Shown here: positions 1 to 8,249 of the stretch, piece after piece
How the letters are laid out: every line of letters begins with the position of its first letter
Position numbering within the stretch: position 1 is the first letter of the stretch
NCBI RefSeq assembly: GCF_000952155.1
Contig: NZ_JYON01000024.1
Location: 1 to 64,000, forward strand
Direction of reading: 5' to 3'
DNA length: 64,000 bases
Origin: Aliterella atlantica CENA595
Lineage (GTDB): Bacteria > Cyanobacteriota > Cyanobacteriia > Cyanobacteriales > Chroococcidiopsidaceae
The notes under the pieces: generated by a model
Told to the model about the DNA's origin: nothing
The model's database searches: none
The model's input: only the letters and a program-made list of their open reading frames with translations
Made by a program: the position numbers and the translations under genes

Positions 1-397
1 GATATTGGTAAGACTTACCTTTAACTTTAAACTCGTAGACTATCATGGTTATCGACCTATCACCATTTTTATGCTAACACGAACAGCACAAAAAAGATTC
101 GCTATCGCGATAGTTTATTTTGTTGGTCGCAATTCATCATCCCGTTAATCCTGTCAGATGTAACGGGAGTCTTCTTGCTTCATTGAGATAAAAATATTTG
201 AGATCGGCGATCGCACGATTGCAAAAATTGCCTTAGTTGTGCTTACATTGATTTTCATTGCGTAGTTAGTAGTTGAACCTGTTAAATCGCTGCCAGCCTC
301 GCTCCTTAGTGAGGATAGCAAGTCAAAAATCCTACTTGCATAAGTAGCTAACAGCTAATCGATTGCTTCTCGTCACAATTTAAGGTAACTCGATTGT
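1..397. other. intergenic stretch, no gene seen
   Basis: No convincing reading frame or RNA gene is visible here. The stretch is AT-rich and carries one HIP1-like octamer near 209 and a short perfect palindrome (CTATCGCGATAG, 102-113). It presumably holds the promoter of the downstream small gene and mltA, but no clear -35/-10 pair could be assigned by eye. Confidence 0.5.
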
Positions 398-649
398 ATG
401 CCCAGAACCCCTAACGAGTATGTCGTACACCTGATGATTGAAGGTGGACACCGAGAAGAAGTCCGTTTTACTAACATTCAGGACTTTCAAAAATGGTACA
501 GTACCGAACTCGTACCTAAGTCTGCCTCCGATGATTTCATCAGCGTGCCGATTAAAAACGTTCAAGGGGAATACATGGTGGTGCGTCCATCCCGAATTAT
601 GGCAATTCGAGTAGAACCTGTATTTAGTTCTAGTGTAGAAAGATTTTAG
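398..649 (+). CDS. conserved small hypothetical protein (83 aa)
   Basis: An 83-residue soluble protein with no signal peptide or membrane segment. It is rich in beta-prone stretches and reads like a complete small domain (starts MPRTPNEYVVHLMIEGGH, ends near VEPVFSSSVERF). I do not recognise a named family, though its style resembles small conserved cyanobacterial proteins. The stop lies only six bases before the mltA-like start, so the two are probably co-transcribed, and the GGTGG between them may serve as the ribosome binding site for the second gene. No function is inferred. Confidence 0.7.
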   Translation: MPRTPNEYVVHLMIEGGHREEVRFTNIQDFQKWYSTELVPKSASDDFISVPIKNVQGEYMVVRPSRIMAIRVEPVFSSSVERF

Positions 650-655
650 TGGTGG

Positions 656-1837
656 ATGATGAGAAAAATAATTGCTTTACTGACATTGGGTGTAGGAGTG
701 GCGATTTCAACGCCTGCGCCTTCGATTGCCCGCGTACCTCTGCAAGCAACAAACGTACAAAAGCAAACAAAAGATTGCTGCCTTGCAGATACTTTAGGGC
801 TAGATACCCAAATATGGGGGGAAGATGGTAAGCCTGGAGATTGGCGGGCAGTCCTTAAATCAGTCGATCATAGTTTGAAGTATTTAAATACACCAGGTTC
901 GGCAAAAGTTTATCGTCGCTATGCAAAAAGTGGCATCACCCGCGATCGCGTACGCCGCAGTTTGGTACACTTTCGCAAGCTAGTAGTTGCGGCTAAATCT
1001 CCCACCGACTTGCAGCAAGCTGTGAAGCGCGATTTTGTCTTTTACCGCTCGATTGGCAAAGATGGTAAAGGGGACGTTTTATTTACTGCCTACTACGAGC
1101 CAATGTACGCTGCTAGTCGCGTCAGAACGGAGCAATACCGCTATCCTCTGTATCGGATGCCAGCAAACTTTACAAAATGGTCGAAACCTCATCCTACTCG
1201 CGCTCAATTGGAAGGTAGAGACGGTTTATTGGGAGCAAAAAGTCGGCTAAATGGGTTAGAACTTGTGTACCTGAGCGATCGCTTAGATGCTTTCTTAACT
1301 CAAGTCCAAGGTTCTGCTAGGTTGCAGCTAACAGACGGTAGTGAGATGAGTATCGGCTATGCTGCCAAAACTAATTATCCTTATACCAGCATTGGTAAAG
1401 AACTAGCCAAAGATGGCAAACTACCCTTGGCAGGGCTAACTTTGCCTGTAATGATTGGTTATCTATCTCAGCATCCTTGGGAACTTAATAATTATCTTCC
1501 CCGCAATCGTAGCTTTGTATTCTTCCGCAAAACTTATGGAGCGCAAGCTACAGGCAGTTTGGGCGTACCTGTGACGGCAGAACGTTCTATCGCTACTGAC
1601 AAGTCTTTGATGCCTCCTGGGGCTTTGGCACTGATGCATACTAGCCTACCTTTTGGCGAAACTACCGAGCAAATGGAGTATAAAACAGTTAGCCGCTTTG
1701 TTTTGGATCAAGATGCAGGTAGCGCGATTAAGGGACCAGGACGTGTAGATTATTTTATGGGAACTGGGAAACTAGCAGGCGATCGCGCTGGGATTACTGG
1801 TAGTAGAGGTCAGTTGTACTATTTACTGCTGAAATAG
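656..1837 (+). CDS. mltA: MltA-type membrane-bound/periplasmic lytic murein transglycosylase
   Basis: Lytic transglycosylase that cleaves the MurNAc-GlcNAc bond of peptidoglycan, leaving 1,6-anhydro ends; acts in the periplasm. The 393-aa product starts with a hydrophobic signal peptide (about residues 1-25, ending near PAPSIARV). The MltA barrel domain is recognised from VLFTAYYEPMYAASR and following segments (about 140-280). The C-terminal 3D domain is recognised from DQDAGSAIKGPGRVDYF, which holds the conserved aspartates, including the expected catalytic Asp, and closes with a GITGSRGQLYYLLLK tail. No lipobox cysteine is seen after the signal peptide, so it is more likely soluble periplasmic than a lipoprotein as in E. 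coli. Two adjacent Met codons (656, 659) are possible starts. Confidence 0.9.
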   Translation: MMRKIIALLTLGVGVAISTPAPSIARVPLQATNVQKQTKDCCLADTLGLDTQIWGEDGKPGDWRAVLKSVDHSLKYLNTPGSAKVYRRYAKSGITRDRVRRSLVHFRKLVVAAKSPTDLQQAVKRDFVFYRSIGKDGKGDVLFTAYYEPMYAASRVRTEQYRYPLYRMPANFTKWSKPHPTRAQLEGRDGLLGAKSRLNGLELVYLSDRLDAFLTQVQGSARLQLTDGSEMSIGYAAKTNYPYTSIGKELAKDGKLPLAGLTLPVMIGYLSQHPWELNNYLPRNRSFVFFRKTYGAQATGSLGVPVTAERSIATDKSLMPPGALALMHTSLPFGETTEQMEYKTVSRFVLDQDAGSAIKGPGRVDYFMGTGKLAGDRAGITGSRGQLYYLLLK

Positions 1838-1915
1838 CAACGATTGATGAAAAGGAGAAAGGGTAAAGAGTTTAACTTTACCCTAATTTCCATATTACTG
1901 ATAGTTTTTTCTGTA

Positions 1916-2497
1916 ATGCCGTTTGACGATCGACTAGAAACCTTTTTTGCTAGAAGCCGCCAACAATGGCGACAATGGTTAGAAACAAATCATCTGACAT
2001 CCTGCGGTGTATGGCTTGTCTACTACAAAATTAAAAGTGGCAAACCAAGCGTTCGATATAGCGAAGCAGTCAAAGAAGCTTTATGTTTTGGTTGGATTGA
2101 TAGCAAAGTTCAATCTATAGATGCAGAAAGTTATCGACAAATATTTACACCGCGCAAACCTCAAAGTGTTTGGTCAAAATTAAATAAGCAATATATTCAA
2201 GAACTTATAGAGCAAGGTTTGATAACTGAAATTGGTCTGGAAAAAATTGCCGTAGCAAAACAAAATGGCTCGTGGTACAAGTTGGATGCCATAGAAGAGT
2301 TAACAATTCCAGCAGACTTAGAGCAAGCCTTAACAGCAAACGCAATTGCTAATAGCTATTTTCAGGCTTTTAGTAAATCGTCTAAAAAGAACATACTGGC
2401 TTGGATTGAAAGCGCCAAACGCCCAGAAACAAGAGTCAAAAGAATCGAACAAACTATCAACTTTGCGTTGCAAAACAAAAGTCCTTTAGCGAGATAG
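1916..2497 (+). CDS. YdeI/OmpD-associated family protein
   Basis: A 193-aa soluble protein of the YdeI/OmpD-associated family, recognised from the N-terminal pattern of a short helix then WLETNHLTSCGVWLVYYK, the EALCFGWIDSKVQSID segment, the RKPQSVWSKLNKQYIQ segment and the C-terminal helical region with KRPETRVKRIEQTI. Family members are loosely linked to resistance to cationic peptides or bacteriocins, and the biochemical role is unknown. The open frame runs upstream to 1844, but the extra 24 residues are not typical of the family, so ATG 1916 (MPFDDRLETFF) is preferred. It follows mltA in the same direction. Confidence 0.8.
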   Translation: MPFDDRLETFFARSRQQWRQWLETNHLTSCGVWLVYYKIKSGKPSVRYSEAVKEALCFGWIDSKVQSIDAESYRQIFTPRKPQSVWSKLNKQYIQELIEQGLITEIGLEKIAVAKQNGSWYKLDAIEELTIPADLEQALTANAIANSYFQAFSKSSKKNILAWIESAKRPETRVKRIEQTINFALQNKSPLAR

Positions 2498-2501
2498 TAT
2501 T

Positions 2502-2531
2502 GTAGGGTGCGTTGTCCGCAACGCACCCTAC
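2502..2531. repeat. perfect 13-bp inverted repeat, candidate terminator / dispersed palindrome
   Basis: Left arm GTAGGGTGCGTTG (2502-2514), 4-base loop TCCG, right arm CAACGCACCCTAC (2519-2531). It sits five bases after the YdeI-like stop, so it may end that transcript. There is no T-run directly after it. The arm sequence matches a type of intergenic palindrome often seen in cyanobacterial genomes, so it may also be a mobile or repeated element. A similar structure with different arm bases occurs at 59227-59254. Confidence 0.65.
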
Positions 2532-2678
2532 CAATCTGGCTAATTTTCAAAACCTAAACAAAGGGACAAGATTGCTTCCTTTCATAATTTTTTAGCTACT
2601 AGATGTCCTAGATAAATATACCGTTTTAGTCCCAAAATTTAAGCGATACTAATAGCCATACAGTTAGGTTTTTAATTG

Positions 2679-3554
2679 TTAATAAGGAGGATAATCAAAT
2701 TCATCTTCCTCTGGGTAAGTATAAGAACTAGAAGCACCTGCTGTTGCCAATTTGGGCATTTCTACTTTGATTTGTTCTTTGCCAAATTCTTTGTATTCCT
2801 CAAACATCTGAGTAATTATTGCTGACTCATGAGAATCTGAAGCAATCAAAAATTGAGTCAAAGTATCCGCTGTAGGATGTCCGTAGTCTACTGTCGCTGC
2901 TACTAAAGCTGTATTTTCTGCATTTCCTCTTTCTTCTGGTTCAATTGTTGGACAAAAAATTCCGTGAGCGTGAAACAACGAGCCTTTTGCTGCAACTGGT
3001 TGATTGCGGTAGCTAGCATAAGCTTTCTCTAATTCGCTTACAAATCCCGTTAATTCTCTATTTTGTCTGTTGAAATCGTAGTACGCTTTGCTAAAACTCG
3101 TACCAGATGCACCGTTTACAGTTAGTTGTAAGGGCAATTTGTGTAATAACTTTTTGTCTTCACCTACTATAAATATGAGATGGCGCGTGTAGGTTTTAAA
3201 CTTAAGCTTGTCTGCTATAAAAGCGTCGTAATTATCTTTGAATGTACCAATTTTTTCTCCAGTTTCGCGATTCTTTAGAGATAAAGGTCCCCGACGTACT
3301 ATAACTAAGCGTGGAGTTTTACTAATATACAGGTCTTGAATTTCTCCAGTGCTAAAAGCATATTCTATTTGCTGCCAATTTGCATCGGGAGTAAAACCTA
3401 CAGTACGAGCATTATCTAACTTAATTGCTAGCCCGTAAGGCAGAAGATCGCGCTCATCGTAGCGAGGATTCACAATTTGACACCAAGGAATAACTTGAGA
3501 TGGTGGCGCGTTAAATTTGTCGTCTTCAAAATCAAAATTTGTCGGTAAATTCAT
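2679..3554 (-). CDS. DUF5895-like hypothetical protein
   Basis: A 291-aa soluble protein; I believe it belongs to the cyanobacterial DUF5895 family, but this rests on pattern memory. Visible features are an N-terminal PPSQVIPWCQIVNPRYDE, a central region with RLVIVRRGPLSLKNRETG and TYTRHLIFIVGEDKK, and an acidic tail ending EEDEFDYPPY. It has no signal peptide or membrane helix. The frame opens with a TTG at 3560, two codons before ATG 3554, which is preferred. It is flanked by convergent and divergent neighbours, so it is probably a single-gene unit. Function unknown. Confidence 0.65.
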   Translation of the reverse strand: MNLPTNFDFEDDKFNAPPSQVIPWCQIVNPRYDERDLLPYGLAIKLDNARTVGFTPDANWQQIEYAFSTGEIQDLYISKTPRLVIVRRGPLSLKNRETGEKIGTFKDNYDAFIADKLKFKTYTRHLIFIVGEDKKLLHKLPLQLTVNGASGTSFSKAYYDFNRQNRELTGFVSELEKAYASYRNQPVAAKGSLFHAHGIFCPTIEPEERGNAENTALVAATVDYGHPTADTLTQFLIASDSHESAIITQMFEEYKEFGKEQIKVEMPKLATAGASSSYTYPEEDEFDYPPY

Positions 3555-3919
3555 GTTCAACTAATCAAAATCTATGCTTATAAAGCTTATCTTTTCTACA
3601 ATGAAGAAAGTATCCGGCAAAATACGGGTAAACTGCAAATAGCAACAACTCTTCATTTTTATATTGCGGATTGTGACAGCAAGAAAGTGAGGAGGAATGA
3701 CTTTAATAGGCGATCGCATTGTTAGCTGCGCTATTACTACTGCGACTTTGAGCAAACGAACCTAAATTATTTTTGTCATGAGAATTAATACGTTTTTTCA
3801 ATAAAAATTAGTAAATGGTAATATAAAATACATCATATTATTCAACTTAGTGTTTTATCTAATTAGGTTAAAATCGACTATCCTTGACGAAAGATTTTGA
3901 CCGCAGCAAAATCTAGAAC

Positions 3920-5878
3920 ATGGAAGCATCTTTTGAAATTACATTGCAGATAGCGATCGCCGTTGTCGCAGGAATCGGCGCTCAAGTGCTGGCGGAGTAC
4001 CTCAAAGTACCCAGCATCGTGTTTCTGCTGCTGTTTGGCATTGTTCTAGGTGCAGACGGTACGGGCTTGCTGCACCCTCAGTTACTAGGCGCAGGCTTAG
4101 AAGTAATTGTTGCCCTAGCGACAGCCGTAATCTTATTTGAAGGCGGGTTGAACTTAGAAATGCGAGACTTAGGCAAAGTCTCCGGTAGTTTGCGTAACCT
4201 AGTCACAATTGGGACGCTAATTACTTTAGTTGGTGGCGGTATGGCGGCGCACTGGTTGGGGGAGTTTCCTTGGGCGATCGCTTTTCTGTATGCTTCTTTA
4301 GTTGTAGTTACAGGACCTACTGTAATTAGTCCTTTACTTAGGCACGTCAAAGTAGATAGGCAAGTTGCCACGCTCTTAGAGGGTGAAGGAGTCTTAATCG
4401 ATCCGGTAGGGGCAATATTAGCTGTAGTAGTATTAGACACGATTTTAAATGGCGAAGCTGACCCTATTGCTGCATTTAGTGGCTTAGTTCTACGCTTGGG
4501 TATTGGTGGCGGAATTGGAGCGTTAGGCGGTTGGTTGTTGAGCTTGATGTTCAAACGCGCTCATTTTATTGCTGACGAACTGAAAAATTTAGTAGTTTTG
4601 GCTGGATTGTGGGGATTATTTACCCTAGCGCAACTGATTCGCAGCGAATCGGGGTTGATGGCGACGGTAGTAGCAGGAGTAGTATTAGGATCTGCCTCTA
4701 TCCCTGAAGAAAGGCTACTTAGGCGCTTTAAAGGGCAATTAACGATTCTCGGTGTTTCCGTACTGTTTATTTTGCTAGCGGCGGATTTATCAATTGCCAG
4801 TATAGTTGCCTTGGGTTGGGGTAGCTTATTTACTGTACTGGTACTAATGTTTGTCGTGCGCCCGATTAACATTGCCGTGTGTACTTGGAACAGCAGTTTA
4901 AGCTTGCAGCAAAAGCTATTTTTATGTTGGGTTGCACCTAGAGGTATTGTTTCAGCTTCCGTTGCCTCTTTATTTTCTATCTTATTAACTGACAGAGGTA
5001 TTAATGGCGGCGATGCAATCAAAGCCTTGGTATTTTTGACAATTATCATGACCGTATTTTGTCAAGGGTTGAGCGCTGGTTGGGTAGCAAAATGGCTGGC
5101 GATCGCTTCTACCGAAGCAACAGGAGCGGTAATAGTTGGCTGCAACCCTTTGAGCTTGCTAATTGCCCGTTTATTTCAAGAACGCGGCGAATCAGTCGCA
5201 ATTATCGATACCGATCCTGTAGCCCAAGAACAAGCCGCAACCGAAAATATTCCTTTTTTCCTCAGCAGTGCTTTAGATCCCCAAGTGCTAGAAGAAGCCG
5301 GAGTTAGTTCTAGAGGAACTTTCCTCGCGATGACAAACAATGGCGAAGTAAATGTTGTTGTCGCCCAAAGAGCAGCAGAAGAATTTAAACCGCCGCGAGT
5401 TTTAGCTATTTTTCCCCGCGATCCGCAAGCTAATGATGGCAGCAATAACAACAAAAAAATTAGCCAGGCTTTTTTACCAGATTTTGCCAGTAAAACTTGG
5501 AACGATTATCTCAGCGATGGGCGAGTCAAGCTGGGAACTACAACGCTAGTAGAGCCAGGATTTGCATTTCAACAGGCGCATTTACAAGCATTAATGCGAG
5601 CGGGGGAACTCGTACCCTTGTTTGTAGAACGCGAAGCTAGGTTACAAATTGTGTTAGCAACAGAAGAATGGCAAATAGGCGATCGCTTAATCTACCTGCT
5701 GCACGATCCTAGACCAATTTTATTAAAGCGTTTATCTGGGCAACGTCAATCTAGCCGCCTGACTCTAGAAAAATTACCAGAAGTAGAAGAAGTAGCGATT
5801 AACTCAGCAGCCTTAGCCGCAGCCATCTCTACTAGCGTAGAAGCGACAGCTTTAAACGAAGGCATAAAAGAAACTTAA
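3920..5878 (+). CDS. CPA-family Na+/H+ (cation/proton) antiporter with C-terminal nucleotide-binding-like domain
   Basis: Cytoplasmic-membrane exchanger that expels Na+ or K+ for protons. The N-terminal ~390 residues are about 12 hydrophobic helices, including the transport core EGEGVLIDPVGAILAVVV, whose Asp-Pro corresponds to the ion-binding helix of CPA antiporters, and a WVAPRGIVSASVASLF segment. Residues ~395-560 form a Rossmann-like TrkA-N/RCK-type domain (AVIVGCNPLSLLIARLFQ and AIIDTDPV), followed by a degenerate C-terminal TrkA-C-like part. This architecture fits NhaP/KefB-like cyanobacterial NhaS proteins. The exact cation cannot be read from sequence. Length (652 aa) is normal for the two-domain form. 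Transcribed alone. Confidence 0.88.
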   Translation: MEASFEITLQIAIAVVAGIGAQVLAEYLKVPSIVFLLLFGIVLGADGTGLLHPQLLGAGLEVIVALATAVILFEGGLNLEMRDLGKVSGSLRNLVTIGTLITLVGGGMAAHWLGEFPWAIAFLYASLVVVTGPTVISPLLRHVKVDRQVATLLEGEGVLIDPVGAILAVVVLDTILNGEADPIAAFSGLVLRLGIGGGIGALGGWLLSLMFKRAHFIADELKNLVVLAGLWGLFTLAQLIRSESGLMATVVAGVVLGSASIPEERLLRRFKGQLTILGVSVLFILLAADLSIASIVALGWGSLFTVLVLMFVVRPINIAVCTWNSSLSLQQKLFLCWVAPRGIVSASVASLFSILLTDRGINGGDAIKALVFLTIIMTVFCQGLSAGWVAKWLAIASTEATGAVIVGCNPLSLLIARLFQERGESVAIIDTDPVAQEQAATENIPFFLSSALDPQVLEEAGVSSRGTFLAMTNNGEVNVVVAQRAAEEFKPPRVLAIFPRDPQANDGSNNNKKISQAFLPDFASKTWNDYLSDGRVKLGTTTLVEPGFAFQQAHLQALMRAGELVPLFVEREARLQIVLATEEWQIGDRLIYLLHDPRPILLKRLSGQRQSSRLTLEKLPEVEEVAINSAALAAAISTSVEATALNEGIKET

Positions 5879-5907
5879 ACATTTTCCTCCTCAAGCCGCA
5901 AAGCGGC

Positions 5908-5950
5908 AATTCATAATTACGAATGCGCGAATTACGAATTACGAATTAAT
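5908..5950. repeat. AATTACG-type heptanucleotide short tandem repeats
   Basis: Imperfect tandem copies of a 7-base unit (AATTACG) between the convergent antiporter and ABC-ATPase genes. The same unit recurs at 36716-36742 and 61619-61651, so this is one family of dispersed short tandemly repeated repetitive sequence, a known feature of cyanobacterial genomes. No coding role. Confidence 0.75.
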
Positions 5951-7578
5951 AAAGGGGCAGCTTTGAGCAGAGTTTGCGTGTAAGGATGTTGGGGATTAGT
6001 AAATATATTTTCAGTAGCGCCAAGTTCTACAATTTGTCCGGCATTCATTACAGCAATGCGATCGCACAAAAACCGCGCTAGCCAAAGATCGTGAGTAATA
6101 AATAAGTAAGTAAGTTCAAATTTTTGCTTCAAATCCAGCATCAAATCTAATACTTGCGTTTGGACGCTAGCATCTAACATACTTACAGGTTCGTCGCAAA
6201 TCAACAGTTTTGGGCGCGTAATCAAAGCCCGCGCGATCGCAACTCGCTGCTGTTGTCCTCCTGACAAATCGGACGGATAGCGATCGTAATACTCCGCAGC
6301 AGGTACTAACCCTACTTGTTCTAGCATTTGCATTACCTGCTTTTTTGCTGGCAATTCTGGTGTATCTAACTTGTGAATCGCTAAGGGATCGGCAATATTT
6401 TCACCAACTGTCATCGCCGGATTAAGGCAAGCATGAGGATCTTGAAACACCATTTGCATTTGACGGCGCTGCTGCAACAAGCTTTGCCAGGGTAAGGTAG
6501 TTAGTTCCGTTGCTTGCAACTGCACTTTGCCAGATGTGGGGCGAATTAGCTGCAATATAGTCCGAGATAGAGTGCTTTTACCACAACCCGACTCGCCCAC
6601 CAGCCCTAAAATTTCGCCTGGGTACAGTTCCAAATTGACACCATCAACAGCCTTAATTGTTTGCTCCTGCGCCCCCAAAAAGCGCTCGATCAAATTCGGT
6701 TCCAGCGTATAATACTGCTGCAAATTTGTAACTTTCAGCAAAGGCGATTGATTAGTAGGGGCGCAATGCATGGCGCTTTTACCATCATGAATGTGCAACG
6801 CTGCTTTGAGAAGGCTGCGCGTATATTCGTGCTGGGGTTTTTCAAAGACAGATTTAGCCTCCCCAACTTCTACTAAAGCACCTTGGTACATTACGCCAAT
6901 AGAATTGCAATACTCCCCAACTAAGGCTAAATCGTGGGAAATTAATAGCAATGCCATGTCTCGTTCTTGGCACAGCCTAGTTAGTTCTTTGAGTATTTCT
7001 GAGGCAACAGTTACATCTAAGCTGGTGGTTGGTTCGTCAGCCACAATTAATTTGGGGTTGAGTAACAGAGCTAGAGCGATCGCAACTCTTTGTCTCATCC
7101 CGCCGCTAAATTCGTGGGGGTATTGCTTCCATCTGCTAGCGGGAATTTTTACAGATTCTAAAGTGGCGATCGCTTTTTCTTTGGCTTGCTGATGCGATAG
7201 CTGCGGTTGGTGAGCTTTGAGCGTTTCTATACAATGCTTGCCAATTGTCATCAACGGATCGAGGCGCGTCATTGGATCTTGAAATATCAAGGCTACAGCT
7301 TCGCCGCGAAATCGCCGCAACTGGGCGCTTGTCATCTCAAACACCGATTTATCTTCAAAATATACTTTGCCTTCAATCTGCGTAGCTGGCGGTAATAAGC
7401 GCATTGCTGCTCTACCTAGAGTAGATTTACCACAGCCTGATTCTCCTACTAACCCCAAGCGATCGCCCCTTTGCAATGTTAAAGATACATCGTTGACTGC
7501 CCAATTGGGTTGCTCTGTAAGTCGGCGTTGGGGATAGGCTACTTTGAGGTTTTCTATTTTAAATAAAGGGTTACTCAT
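5932..7578 (-). CDS. tandem-NBD ABC transporter ATPase, dipeptide/oligopeptide type (DppD-DppF/YejF-like fusion)
   Basis: ATPase that energises an oligopeptide/dipeptide/nickel-type ABC importer at the inner face of the membrane. Two complete nucleotide-binding domains lie in one 548-aa chain. NBD1 has Walker A GESGCGKSTLG, signature FSGGMRQRVAIALALLL and Walker B LIVADEPTTSLDV. NBD2 has GESGCGKSTLSR, LSGGQQQRVAIARAL and LLICDEPVSMLDASVQ. Each half ends with the oligopeptide-transporter-type tail (PQHEYTRSLLKAA; PQHPYTQTLLKAAP). No permease or binding-protein gene lies next to it, so its membrane partners must be elsewhere. Confidence 0.92.
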   Translation of the reverse strand: MSNPLFKIENLKVAYPQRRLTEQPNWAVNDVSLTLQRGDRLGLVGESGCGKSTLGRAAMRLLPPATQIEGKVYFEDKSVFEMTSAQLRRFRGEAVALIFQDPMTRLDPLMTIGKHCIETLKAHQPQLSHQQAKEKAIATLESVKIPASRWKQYPHEFSGGMRQRVAIALALLLNPKLIVADEPTTSLDVTVASEILKELTRLCQERDMALLLISHDLALVGEYCNSIGVMYQGALVEVGEAKSVFEKPQHEYTRSLLKAALHIHDGKSAMHCAPTNQSPLLKVTNLQQYYTLEPNLIERFLGAQEQTIKAVDGVNLELYPGEILGLVGESGCGKSTLSRTILQLIRPTSGKVQLQATELTTLPWQSLLQQRRQMQMVFQDPHACLNPAMTVGENIADPLAIHKLDTPELPAKKQVMQMLEQVGLVPAAEYYDRYPSDLSGGQQQRVAIARALITRPKLLICDEPVSMLDASVQTQVLDLMLDLKQKFELTYLFITHDLWLARFLCDRIAVMNAGQIVELGATENIFTNPQHPYTQTLLKAAPLLIRNS

Positions 7579-7637
7579 ATTTGGTTAGCTAATGCGCGAT
7601 CGGCTCTTAGCTGATAATTTTTAGTTATTGTACTGGT

Positions 7638-7997
7638 TTAGGCTAATTCTACGATTGTGTTGCAGTAGCTTAGTAGAGTTTCGATACGGCTTTTAAGTTG
7701 TGTTTGCCTATTAGTTGCTGTTGCTTGCGCTCTTGCTGCTTGCAAAAATCTTACATCCATTCCTAAAAGTTGTAGCTGTTTGCTAATTTCTGTCTGGTAA
7801 GCACGAATTTGCGCTTCCTGTACTGGCGATAAGTCGCTAGAGTCTAAAGTCAAAAGCTGTTGCCCAAAAAATTGTTGCGCTTGCTGTACGCTTTGGCGTA
7901 GTTTGCCCCCTGCTAGCACAGAATTAGCTGCTTGCAGTTGCAGCCCCTCTAGTAGTTGAGCAAATTCTTGGTAGCGTTGTTGATATCTTGACAACAT
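7638..7997 (-). CDS. patD: PatD-like protein (heterocyst frequency control family)
   Basis: A 119-aa all-helical, Gln-rich soluble protein. The pattern SVQQAQQFFGQQLLTL, then AYQTEISKQLQLLGMDVRFL, then RIETLLSYCNTIVELA matches my memory of the PatD family. PatD limits heterocyst frequency in Anabaena and interacts with FtsZ, but homologues occur in many non-heterocystous cyanobacteria. Transcribed leftward, 59 bases before the ABC ATPase in the same direction. Assignment is by pattern only, so the symbol is tentative. Confidence 0.55.
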   Translation of the reverse strand: MLSRYQQRYQEFAQLLEGLQLQAANSVLAGGKLRQSVQQAQQFFGQQLLTLDSSDLSPVQEAQIRAYQTEISKQLQLLGMDVRFLQAARAQATATNRQTQLKSRIETLLSYCNTIVELA

Positions 7998-8249
7998 TCA
8001 GCCAATTGTTATGTAGAATTAATGTAAAGAATTTTGCCTTGTTAATAAATTTTAGAGACGTTATATACAACGACTCGGATTGACCAATAGTTTTTATACC
8101 TCCTTTGACATATTTGGTACAGATTGGCGTTACGATTGACAAACTATATTAGTTTTTCCCTAGCCTAAATAATACTTTCAATAGATCGCTCCGTTGATTT
8201 TTTAACTTTACCCCCACACCCCAAATAAGTGATTGAAGCTCGATCCCCT

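Noticed and set aside
3561..3755. 64-codon minus-strand frame upstream of the DUF5895-like gene
   Set aside because: No family resemblance, overlaps the control region of the neighbouring gene, and composition is like non-coding AT-rich DNA.
4561..5049. 162-codon minus-strand frame inside the antiporter gene
   Set aside because: It overlaps conserved membrane helices of the antiporter and has no recognisable domain; antisense shadow.
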